Shown: positions 1-5,509 of the stretch, piece after piece
How the letters are laid out: every line of letters starts with the position of its first letter
How positions within the stretch are numbered: the stretch's first letter is position 1
From: an uncultured Pseudomonadota bacterium
GTDB taxonomy: Bacteria > Pseudomonadota > Gammaproteobacteria > Burkholderiales > SG8-39
Length of the DNA stretch: 6,527 nt
Reading direction: 5' to 3'
Assembly: GCA_903864555.1 (NCBI GenBank)
Contig: CAIPGJ010000839.1
Span: 1 to 6,527, forward strand
The notes under the pieces: generated by a model
Databases searched by the model: none
Told to the model about the DNA's origin: nothing
What the model saw: only the letters and a program-made list of their open reading frames with translations
Program-made: the position numbers and the translations under genes

Positions 1-124
1 CAAAGGCATGCGAGCGCGAGGCCGGATTGCCGAAGTGGCCGGTCAGATAGGTCACCATCTTTTCGGCCACGCGCGGGTCAACCGGGGTGGTGGCCGAGTA
101 ATCAAGGTAAATCGGTAGCTTCAT
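1..124 (-). CDS. iscS: Cysteine desulfurase IscS, N-terminal part (cut by window edge)
   Basis: IscS is the pyridoxal-phosphate enzyme that removes sulfur from L-cysteine, forming alanine and an enzyme persulfide that is passed to the scaffold IscU for Fe-S cluster assembly and to tRNA thiolation. Only the first 41 codons are present. The protein begins [20 protein letters not shown] and continues through [11 protein letters not shown]. The LDYSATTP and GNPSS/GNPAS-like stretches are the standard opening of IscS/NifS-type desulfurases. The catalytic Cys, the PLP lysine and the rest of the fold lie outside the window. The start is fixed by GAGGAA a few bases upstream, which overlaps the iscR stop codon. 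Only 9 bases separate the two genes, so iscS is almost certainly co-transcribed with iscR and translationally close to it. The call is secure; completeness of the gene cannot be judged. Confidence 0.95.
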   Translation of the reverse strand, partial: MKLPIYLDYSATTPVDPRVAEKMVTYLTGHFGNPASRSHAF

Positions 125-133
125 GGTGTTTCC

Positions 134-649
134 TCAGACGGACAGAGGCATCGGCCGTGCCGGTGCATCGCTCTGCTTTTCGTTATCGAGCGCCACGCCA
201 GCTCGCTTGTCCTGCAGCAGCACCTGCACCTTCTGGACATCCCGGGCGCGATGTTTCACCACCAGATCGGCCAGCGTCACCGAACTCAGGTATTCATGCA
301 TCTTTTCATTCAGCGTGGACCACAAGTCGTGGGTCATGCAGCGCCCTTCGTCCAGGCAGTTTTCCTTGCCGCCGCACTGGGTGGCGTCCAGGGGCTCGTC
401 CACCGCGGTGATGATGTCGGCCACAGTGACGCGATCCAGGTCCCGGGCGATGGTGTAGCCGCCCCCGGGCCCGCGCACGCTTTCAACCAGGGCGTGACGA
501 CGCAACTTGCCGAACAGTTGCTCCAGATAGGACAGGGAGATGCTCTGACGCTGGCTGACCCCAGCCAGGGTTACCGGTCCGCCACCGTGCTTCAGGGCCA
601 GATCCAGCATCGCCGTGACTGCGAAACGGCCTTTTGTGGTCAGTCTCAT
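134..649 (-). CDS. iscR: Fe-S cluster assembly transcriptional regulator IscR
   Basis: IscR is an Rrf2-family DNA-binding protein that carries a [2Fe-2S] cluster and, as holo-protein, represses the isc operon when clusters are plentiful. The 171-residue product starts MRLTTKGRFAVTAMLDLAL and has the winged helix in roughly residues 1-80, with the wing motif VRGPGGGYTIAR at 58-69. The cluster ligands Cys92, Cys98, Cys104 and His107 sit at the same numbers as in E. coli IscR, in the segment QCGGKENCLDEGRCMTH. This separates it from cluster-free Rrf2 relatives such as CymR. The C-terminal tail is slightly longer than the 162-residue E. coli protein and looks unstructured. The ATG has GGAG 6 bases upstream. 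The gene is first in iscR-iscS, behind a promoter with two IscR boxes, which implies autoregulation. Confidence 0.97.
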   Translation of the reverse strand: MRLTTKGRFAVTAMLDLALKHGGGPVTLAGVSQRQSISLSYLEQLFGKLRRHALVESVRGPGGGYTIARDLDRVTVADIITAVDEPLDATQCGGKENCLDEGRCMTHDLWSTLNEKMHEYLSSVTLADLVVKHRARDVQKVQVLLQDKRAGVALDNEKQSDAPARPMPLSV

Positions 650-665
650 GGTTTTCTCCGGTCCG

Positions 666-690
666 ATACCTGATGAATTTGATCAAGTAT
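666..690 (-). promoter_or_regulatory. IscR type 1 box over the iscR -10 and start site
   Basis: A 25-bp element on the minus strand beginning ATACTTGATC and ending CATCAGGTAT. It matches about 21 of 25 positions of the type 1 consensus. Its centre is 29 bp downstream of the centre of the upstream box, so the two are in tandem. E. coli PiscR is also known to carry two IscR sites. Occupancy would block RNA polymerase directly. Confidence 0.78.
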
Positions 691-715
691 AGCCAATCCC
701 GATCAAATAGGTCAA
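686..715 (-). promoter_or_regulatory. iscR promoter (sigma70-like)
   Basis: On the minus strand TTGACC (710-715) and TATACT (686-691) are separated by 18 bases. Transcription would start near 679, leaving a 5' leader of about 30 nt before the iscR ATG. The -35 lies inside one IscR box (695-719), and the -10 and start site lie inside the second (666-690). This is the expected layout for autorepression. Start site and strength are inferred from the sequence. Confidence 0.82.
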
Positions 716-719
716 GTAT
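695..719 (-). promoter_or_regulatory. IscR type 1 box over the iscR -35
   Basis: A 25-bp element on the minus strand with half-sites ATACTTGACC and GATCGGGATT around TATTT. Compared by eye with the type 1 consensus ATASYYGACT-RWWWY-AGTCRRSTAT it matches about 19 of 25 positions. The iscR -35 hexamer is positions 5-10 of the box. [2Fe-2S]-IscR is the expected ligand. Confidence 0.75.
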
Positions 720-758
720 TACGGGCGCAAAACCGGGTCAAAAACCGTTGCCGCGGCT

Positions 759-777
759 GGAAATCCAGTCGATTTCC
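759..777 (-). other. Stem-loop directly after cysE, possible weak terminator or RNA stabiliser
   Basis: GGAAATC and GATTTCC form a perfect 7-bp stem around a 5-base loop, starting immediately after the cysE stop codon. On the minus strand no U-tract follows directly; the nearest T-run (TTTTT) is about 13 bases further on. It is therefore not a canonical intrinsic terminator. It could stabilise the 3' end of cysE mRNA or partly limit read-through into iscR, but a chance occurrence is possible. Confidence 0.35.
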
Positions 778-778
778 G

Positions 779-1516
779 TCAACCCCCGGCCGACTTGCGT
801 TCCCAGCGCTCGGCTGCCAGCGCGCTTTCGCGGTCTGCCTTGAGGGCTTCGAGTTCCTGCAGGATCAGTTCCATGCGCTGGTCCGTGGCCACCACATGGT
901 CGAGCAGGCCCTGCACGGCATTGGCCATGGGATCGTCGTCCCTGGTCACGGCATAGGCTGAAAACCCGAGTTTTTCAGCCTTTTCCTCGCGCTGCTTGTC
1001 CTGCTCATCGAGGATGATACGGGCGGGAATGCCCACAGCAGTGGCACCGGGGGGCACGTCCTTGACCACCACCGCATTGGAACCGATGCGCGCACCCTCA
1101 CCAATCAGGATGGGGCCCAGTATCTTGGCCCCGGCACCGATCACCACATCGTTCTCCAGGGTGGGATGGCGCTTGCCCTTGTTCCAGGAAGTGCCGCCCA
1201 GGGTAACGCCGTGGTAGAGCGTGCAGTCATCCCCGATGAGCGCCGTCTCGCCGATCACCACGCCCATGCCATGGTCGATGAAGAAACGTCGCCCGATGGT
1301 GGCGCCGGGATGGATTTCAATGCCGGTGATCCAGCGGCCGAAGTGCGATACCAGCCGCGCCGGCCAGCGCACGCCATGCCCCCACATCCAGTGCGAGAAG
1401 CGGTGCAACACCAGCGCATGCACCCCGGGATAGCAGGTCAGAACCTCCCAGGTATTGCGCGCCGCAGGGTCGCGGTCGAATACGCTGGCGATGTCTTCCT
1501 TGAGGTGGCTGAACAT
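779..1516 (-). CDS. cysE: Serine O-acetyltransferase CysE, short form
   Basis: CysE transfers acetyl from acetyl-CoA to L-serine, giving O-acetylserine, the carbon skeleton for cysteine. The 245-residue product starts [19 protein letters not shown]. An N-terminal helical domain (about 1-60) is followed by a left-handed beta-helix of hexapeptide repeats (about 65-170) with [42 protein letters not shown] and [15 protein letters not shown]. By alignment with E. coli CysE the catalytic His158 corresponds to His82, and Asp143 is replaced by Glu67, a variant I associate with this shorter class. The C-terminal tail is acidic and basic and probably a coiled coil. An ATG 33 bases upstream is rejected because it lies upstream of the predicted -10; the chosen ATG has GAGG 7 bases before it. 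Placement beside iscR and iscS suggests a role in cysteine supply for cluster assembly. Confidence 0.95.
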   Translation of the reverse strand: MFSHLKEDIASVFDRDPAARNTWEVLTCYPGVHALVLHRFSHWMWGHGVRWPARLVSHFGRWITGIEIHPGATIGRRFFIDHGMGVVIGETALIGDDCTLYHGVTLGGTSWNKGKRHPTLENDVVIGAGAKILGPILIGEGARIGSNAVVVKDVPPGATAVGIPARIILDEQDKQREEKAEKLGFSAYAVTRDDDPMANAVQGLLDHVVATDQRMELILQELEALKADRESALAAERWERKSAGG

Positions 1517-1540
1517 GAGAATTCCTCGGCAATTCCGTGG

Positions 1541-1569
1541 ATTATCCAATTTCCGACTATTTTAATCAA
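1541..1569 (-). promoter_or_regulatory. cysE promoter (sigma70-like)
   Basis: On the minus strand TTGATT (1564-1569) and GATAAT (1541-1546) are separated by exactly 17 bases. Transcription would start near 1534, giving a leader of roughly 18 nt that holds the GAGG ribosome binding site. The promoter lies in the short AT-rich gap between trmJ and cysE, so cysE can be expressed independently of trmJ. The hexamers are read directly; activity is inferred. Confidence 0.75.
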
Positions 1570-1573
1570 CTAT
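1549..1573 (-). promoter_or_regulatory. IscR type 1 box at the cysE promoter
   Basis: A 25-bp element on the minus strand beginning ATAGTTGATT and ending AGTCGGAAAT. It matches about 22 of 25 positions of the IscR type 1 consensus by eye, better than either box at iscR. The cysE -35 occupies positions 5-10 of the box, exactly as in the upstream box of the iscR promoter. Repression of cysE by [2Fe-2S]-IscR is the natural prediction. Confidence 0.72.
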
Positions 1574-1586
1574 TGCCGAAACACCG

Positions 1587-2369
1587 TCACGACTGGCCCT
1601 TGCCGGGCTTGCCATGCCCTGGATAGGGACCAGTATCCCAGGCGGTGAGCATGCCGCGCAGGATGTTGACCTCTTCCCGGTCCAGGCCGCTGCGCCCGAA
1701 CAGGCGCCGGATACGCTCCATCAGGCGCCGTGGATTGTCCGGCTGCAGGAAACCGCTGGTGACGATGCTTTGTTCGAGGTGGACGAACAGGCGCTCCATG
1801 TCTTCATGGCTGGCCAGATCCCGGACTGCCGGAGCGCCGCCAATCAAAGGCTTGTGGCTGTCCAGCTCCAGCGCCGCCATGCGCAATTCGTAGGCAGCCA
1901 CCTGCACTGCCGCTGCCAGATTGAGCGAACTGCTGACCGGGTCGGTGGGTATGCAGGCCAGCCGGTTGCATTGCAGCACTTCTTCATTGGACAGTCCGTA
2001 GGTTTCGTTGCCGAACACCAGCGCCACCTGCCCGCCTGCGGTAGCCTGGATGGCCGCAGCAGCAGCCTGGCGCACGTCCTGCGGCGGATGTGACAGGGAG
2101 CGACTGCGCGCGCTGAAGGCAAACTGCACGCTGGTACCGGCCAGGGCCGTCTCCAGACAGTCATGCACACAGGCGGCATCCAGTACGGCGCCCGCATGGG
2201 CGGCCAGGGCACGGGCTTCAGCATCGGGAAAGCGCTCCGGCTTCACCAGATGCAGTTGCGCCAGCCCCATGGTCAGCATGGCCCGCGCCGCCGATCCGAT
2301 GTTGCCCGGGTGGGACGGCCGCACCAGCACCACCCTGACGCGATGGAGTCCTGTAAGGGCCGCGCTCAT
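1587..2369 (-). CDS. trmJ: tRNA (cytidine/uridine-32)-2'-O-methyltransferase TrmJ
   Basis: TrmJ (formerly YfhQ) uses S-adenosylmethionine to methylate the 2'-hydroxyl of residue 32 in the tRNA anticodon loop. The 260-residue product has the SPOUT/SpoU knotted methyltransferase motifs in order: motif 1 HPGNIGSAARAM (20-31), motif 2 VALVFGNETYGLSNEEVLQC (115-134) and motif 3 IPTDPVSSSLNLAAAVQV (140-157). The C-terminal extension includes FVHLEQSIVTSGFL and ELNILRG-like EVNILRGML, which are typical of TrmJ rather than TrmL or TrmH. Length is close to the E. coli protein. The start ATG has only a weak ribosome binding site (AGG very close), but the ORF aligns from VRVVLVRP onward, so the start is probably right. 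It lies 70 bases upstream of cysE and diverges from suhB. This neighbourhood is conserved in E. coli, without cysE. Confidence 0.93.
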   Translation of the reverse strand: MSAALTGLHRVRVVLVRPSHPGNIGSAARAMLTMGLAQLHLVKPERFPDAEARALAAHAGAVLDAACVHDCLETALAGTSVQFAFSARSRSLSHPPQDVRQAAAAAIQATAGGQVALVFGNETYGLSNEEVLQCNRLACIPTDPVSSSLNLAAAVQVAAYELRMAALELDSHKPLIGGAPAVRDLASHEDMERLFVHLEQSIVTSGFLQPDNPRRLMERIRRLFGRSGLDREEVNILRGMLTAWDTGPYPGHGKPGKGQS

Positions 2370-2476
2370 GCCTGCACCAGCACGGCTTTCGGGCCTGCCC
2401 CTGATAAAATCGGGTCTTGTGGGTACTGCAGGTGCTGCAGGTTCATGAGCTCTTTTTCAAATCCGGGAATCAACGC
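2370..2476. promoter_or_regulatory. Divergent trmJ/suhB intergenic region with a possible suhB -10
   Basis: This 107-bp region must serve both trmJ and suhB. On the plus strand TAAAAT at 2405-2410 is a plausible -10 for suhB, but the matching -35 region is poor; the start would be near 2417 with a leader of about 60 nt. No convincing trmJ promoter was found on the minus strand. A short direct repeat (CTGCAGGTG then CTGCAGGTT, 2426-2443) is present with no assigned role. No IscR-like box was seen here. Confidence 0.35.
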
Positions 2477-3268
2477 ATGCATCCGACGCTGAACATTGCG
2501 GTCAAAGCGGCGCGCCGCGCCGGCGCCATCATCAACCGGGCAGCACGCGACATCGAAGGCATTACCGTGTCGCGCAAGCGGGAAAAGGACTACGTCACCG
2601 AGATCGACAAGGCGGCCGAGATGGAAATCATCGACATCCTGCTGCGTGCCTTTCCCGATCATGCGATCTTAGCAGAGGAGTCCGGCGCCCAAGGCAAGGC
2701 GGAGTCGGACCATACCTGGATCATCGATCCGCTCGACGGCACCACCAATTTCATCCACGGCTTTCCGCAGTACGCAGTCTCCATTGCGCTGCGCCACAAG
2801 GGGCAGATGACCCACGCGGTCGTCTACGATCCGGCACGAAACGAACTGTTCACCGCCTCGCGCGGCGGCGGCGCCTTCCTCAACGACAAGCGCATCCGCG
2901 TGTCCAAGCGCAACACCATGGCCGAAGCCCTGCTCGGCACCGGCTTCCCCTTCGGTGACAACCCGAACCTGGACGAGTACCTCGCCATGTTCCGCGACCT
3001 GAGCCGTCAGACCAGCGGACTGCGCCGGCCAGGTGCCGCAGCGCTGGACCTGGCCTGGGTGGCGGCCGGACGCCTGGATGGATTCTGGGAGATCGGTCTG
3101 AAGCCCTGGGACATGGCAGCGGGCGCCTTGCTGGTTGCTGAAGCCGGTGGACTGGTCGCCGACCTGCGTGGCGATGGTAGCTACATGGACAGCGGCCGCA
3201 TCCTGGCGGGCAGCCCGAAGATATTCGCCCAGATGCTGCAGACCATCGCGCCGCACCTGCGCCAGTAG
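2477..3268 (+). CDS. suhB: Inositol-1-monophosphatase family protein SuhB
   Basis: SuhB belongs to the lithium-sensitive, Mg-dependent inositol monophosphatase family. In E. coli it also works as a Nus-complex factor in rRNA antitermination, and that role may be the important one here. The 263-residue protein starts [19 protein letters not shown], matching E. coli SuhB from residue 1. The metal ligands are all present: Glu67 in AEESG, Asp84 and Asp87 in [10 protein letters not shown], and Asp212 in [17 protein letters not shown]. These positions match E. coli SuhB numbering. An in-frame ATG 60 bases upstream would add 20 residues with no counterpart in the family, so the internal ATG is chosen. 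Its ribosome binding site is weak (GGGA). The next gene begins 8 bases after the stop with no terminator between, so read-through into the glycosyltransferase is likely. Confidence 0.95.
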   Translation: MHPTLNIAVKAARRAGAIINRAARDIEGITVSRKREKDYVTEIDKAAEMEIIDILLRAFPDHAILAEESGAQGKAESDHTWIIDPLDGTTNFIHGFPQYAVSIALRHKGQMTHAVVYDPARNELFTASRGGGAFLNDKRIRVSKRNTMAEALLGTGFPFGDNPNLDEYLAMFRDLSRQTSGLRRPGAAALDLAWVAAGRLDGFWEIGLKPWDMAAGALLVAEAGGLVADLRGDGSYMDSGRILAGSPKIFAQMLQTIAPHLRQ

Positions 3269-3276
3269 ACTCAGCC

Positions 3277-5370
3277 GTGGGACTGCTGCGGTTCCTGCAA
3301 AAGCGCCTGGGACTGGCGGTGGGCGCTGCCCCTGCTGTCGCGGGGCAGGCCGTTCCAGCGGAAGGCGATGCCGCAGCCATCGAACGGGCCATGAGCTTGT
3401 TCGAAGCAGGGCAGCGCGACGAGGCAGGCAGGGTCTGCCGAAAAATCCTTGCTATCGCTCCACGCCATGCCGATGCCCTGCACCTGCTGGGTCTGGTTCA
3501 TCTCGGGGCGGGCGACAACATGGCGGCCCTGCAGTCCATCAATTCCGCCATCATGGCCGAGCCCGGGCGGGCCCGCTTCCATTTCAATCTGGGCGTGGTG
3601 CTTACCCGCTTCGGTGAGCATGAAGCTGCGGCAGCCAGCTATGAACAGGCGGTGCGCCTGCAGGACGATTTCGCCGGCGCCTGGTTCAACCTCGGCAAGG
3701 CTGCCATGGATTGTGCCCAGCAGCTGCGTGCCCTATCCGCACTGGGCCGCGCTTTCGAACTGCAGCCCGGCCTGCCCGGATTGCGATCGGACCTGGCCGT
3801 TGCGCTGGTCGTCATGGGCGACCAGAACCCTGGCAAGCCGGAACAGGTCCGGCACTATGATCGCTGCATCGCCCTGTTGTCCAGCCACTGGCAGGAGACC
3901 GATGCGCCGCATGCCTCGCGCCTGATGCTGGCCTACTGCCTGCAGCAGGTCGGCCGGCTCAGTGAGGCAGCGACCGAGTATCTCGGCCTTCTCGATGACG
4001 CCCCCGCACCAGGGGACAAGTTGAAGGCACACAGCAACATCGCCAATTGCTATAACACCCTCGGCCGCATGGACCAGGCTCTGGTGCATTACCGGCGCGC
4101 GCTGGCCATGAAACCCGACCTCGCCGACACCGCCTCTTCCATCGCCGCCTGCATCAACTACGACCCACAAGCCACGCCGCAACAGGTGCTGGACACCCAT
4201 CGCGACTGGGCGCGCCACTTTGTCCGCCAGGACCTGCGGCAGACGCACTGGCAGCGCAGCCACGATGCGCAACGCCCCCTGCGCGTGGGACTGGTTTCGC
4301 CCGACCTGCGACGTCATCCGGTGGCGGCGCTGTGCGCCGGCATGCTGCCGCATCTGGCCAGTCATGGCATCCAGGTGCACGCCTATTACAACTTCGCCAG
4401 CGCCGACGTCATCACCGAAGGCCTGCGCGGCTCGGTCGCCGCCTGGCATGAGGTGCATGCGCTGGACGACACGCAGCTGGCGGCGCAGATCGACGCAGAC
4501 GCCATCGATATCCTCATCGACATGGCCGGGCACACCACACACAACCGCCTGGGCGTGTTCGCCCGCAAGCCGGCACCGCTGCAGGTGAGCTGGCTGGGTT
4601 ACTTCAATTCCACCGGCCTGGACACCTTCGATGCCTTCCTGAGCGACCCATGGTCCTCCCCGGACGGACAGGATGCCTGGTTCGCCGAGAAGCTGCTGCG
4701 TCTGCCGCACACGCGCTTTTGCTACCAGCCCTGGGAGTTCACCCCGGAAGTCAGTGAACTGCCTGCTCTGACCACAGGCCGCGTCACCTTCGGCAGTTTC
4801 AACAACCTCGCCAAACTCAACGAAGGCGTGCTGGCGTTGTGGGGCCACGTGATCCAGGCCACGCCAGGATCACGCCTGGTAGTGCAGGCCAAGGCTCTGG
4901 GTGACCGTCCCAATGCGGCACGCTTCGCCGCACTGGCGGCGAGGCATGGCATCCCGGCGGAGCAACTGGAGTTGCGCGCCTTCATGCCCCTGGAGCAGGT
5001 GGCGCTTGCCTGGCAGGCGATCGACATCGCGCTCGACCCCTTTCCCTTCTGCGGCGGCATGACCAGCTTCGATGCCCTCTGGATGGGCGTGCCGGTGGTC
5101 ACGCTGGAACAGCCGCTCATCGCCGGGCGCCAGACCCTGTCGATGCTCCATAACCTCGGACTGCCAGAGCTGGTCGCCGCCAATGCGGACGACTATGTCC
5201 GCATCGCCTCGCGGCTCGCCGGCAATCTGCCGCGCCTGAGCAGCCTGCGCCGCGAACTGCGACCACGGTTCGCCGCCTCACCGCTGGCGGACCATGCCGG
5301 CTTCGCCCGCGACTGGTCATGCGCCTTGCGGCAGCTATGGCAGGAATCCCTGCTCTCCGCCCGCAACTGA
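3277..5370 (+). CDS. TPR-repeat GT41 (OGT/SPINDLY-like) glycosyltransferase, complete
   Basis: This is probably a cytoplasmic O-linked sugar transferase that moves a sugar from a UDP-sugar to serine or threonine of target proteins; donor and target are unknown. The 697-residue protein starts at GTG with a basic-hydrophobic helix MGLLRFLQKRLGLAVG. Tetratricopeptide repeats fill about 33-167, an irregular helical stretch follows, and another TPR lies at 249-282. The GT41 catalytic region starts near 335 with LRVGLVSPDLRRHPVAAL; His347 aligns with the conserved His498 of human OGT. Next come DILIDMAGHT (411-420), FARKPAPLQVSWLGY (428-442), FGSFNNLAKLNEG (505-517, Lys513 aligning with OGT Lys842) and DPFPFCGGMTSFDALWMGVPVVTL (587-610). 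Met595 stands where OGT has His in NGHTTG. There is no clear Shine-Dalgarno and only 8 bases from suhB, so translation may be coupled. ATG at 3391 is an alternative start but would cut the first TPR. Family is confident, substrate is not. Confidence 0.9.
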   Translation: MGLLRFLQKRLGLAVGAAPAVAGQAVPAEGDAAAIERAMSLFEAGQRDEAGRVCRKILAIAPRHADALHLLGLVHLGAGDNMAALQSINSAIMAEPGRARFHFNLGVVLTRFGEHEAAAASYEQAVRLQDDFAGAWFNLGKAAMDCAQQLRALSALGRAFELQPGLPGLRSDLAVALVVMGDQNPGKPEQVRHYDRCIALLSSHWQETDAPHASRLMLAYCLQQVGRLSEAATEYLGLLDDAPAPGDKLKAHSNIANCYNTLGRMDQALVHYRRALAMKPDLADTASSIAACINYDPQATPQQVLDTHRDWARHFVRQDLRQTHWQRSHDAQRPLRVGLVSPDLRRHPVAALCAGMLPHLASHGIQVHAYYNFASADVITEGLRGSVAAWHEVHALDDTQLAAQIDADAIDILIDMAGHTTHNRLGVFARKPAPLQVSWLGYFNSTGLDTFDAFLSDPWSSPDGQDAWFAEKLLRLPHTRFCYQPWEFTPEVSELPALTTGRVTFGSFNNLAKLNEGVLALWGHVIQATPGSRLVVQAKALGDRPNAARFAALAARHGIPAEQLELRAFMPLEQVALAWQAIDIALDPFPFCGGMTSFDALWMGVPVVTLEQPLIAGRQTLSMLHNLGLPELVAANADDYVRIASRLAGNLPRLSSLRRELRPRFAASPLADHAGFARDWSCALRQLWQESLLSARN

Positions 5371-5416
5371 CCCAAGAACATCCAGGGAAGCACCGATCAG
5401 GCCCCAAAGGAAGAGA

Positions 5417-5509
5417 ATGACCGACAAACTTCCCGCTGAAGCAAGGGATTCTCCAGGAGGCTGTGCCCCCTTGATCAATGTGTCCCTGAATGACGGCGCA
5501 CGATGCTGA
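5417..5509 (+). CDS. Possible 30-residue leader peptide upstream of the second GT41 gene
   Basis: A short ORF starts MTDKLPAEARDSPGG and ends NDGARC, with Cys16 and Cys30. It matches no family I recognise. Support is translational: AAGGAAG (5407-5413) gives a strong ribosome binding site about 5 bases before the ATG, while the next gene's ATG has none. The stop overlaps that ATG as ATGCTGA (5503-5509), a typical coupling arrangement. It could be a leader that delivers ribosomes to the glycosyltransferase, a true small protein, or a chance ORF. An AGGAGG at 5455-5460 lies inside it. No signal peptide or membrane segment is visible. Confidence 0.4.
   Translation: MTDKLPAEARDSPGGCAPLINVSLNDGARC

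Noticed and set aside
251..673. Plus-strand ORF of 140 codons over iscR and its promoter
   Set aside because: It is antisense to an unmistakable IscR with all cluster ligands, and it has no ribosome binding site or family resemblance.
759..777. Intrinsic terminator after cysE
   Set aside because: The 7-bp stem is real but no U-tract follows directly, so it is listed only as a stem-loop.
1517..1549. Upstream ATG extending CysE by 11 residues
   Set aside because: The added residues have no family counterpart, and this ATG lies upstream of the predicted -10 and inside the IscR box. The ATG at 1514-1516 has a good GAGG.
2426..2443. Direct repeat CTGCAGGTG/CTGCAGGTT as an operator
   Set aside because: Only two 9-base copies with no match to a known regulator; chance is likely in GC-rich DNA.
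2417..2476. Upstream ATG extending SuhB by 20 residues
   Set aside because: SuhB homologues begin MHPxLNIAV, exactly matching the internal start at 2477.
3733..4848. Long antisense ORF (371 codons) opposite the first GT41 gene
   Set aside because: It lies wholly within a gene with clear TPR and GT41 motifs. Its translation has no recognisable domain and it is explained by high GC content leaving few stops on the other strand.
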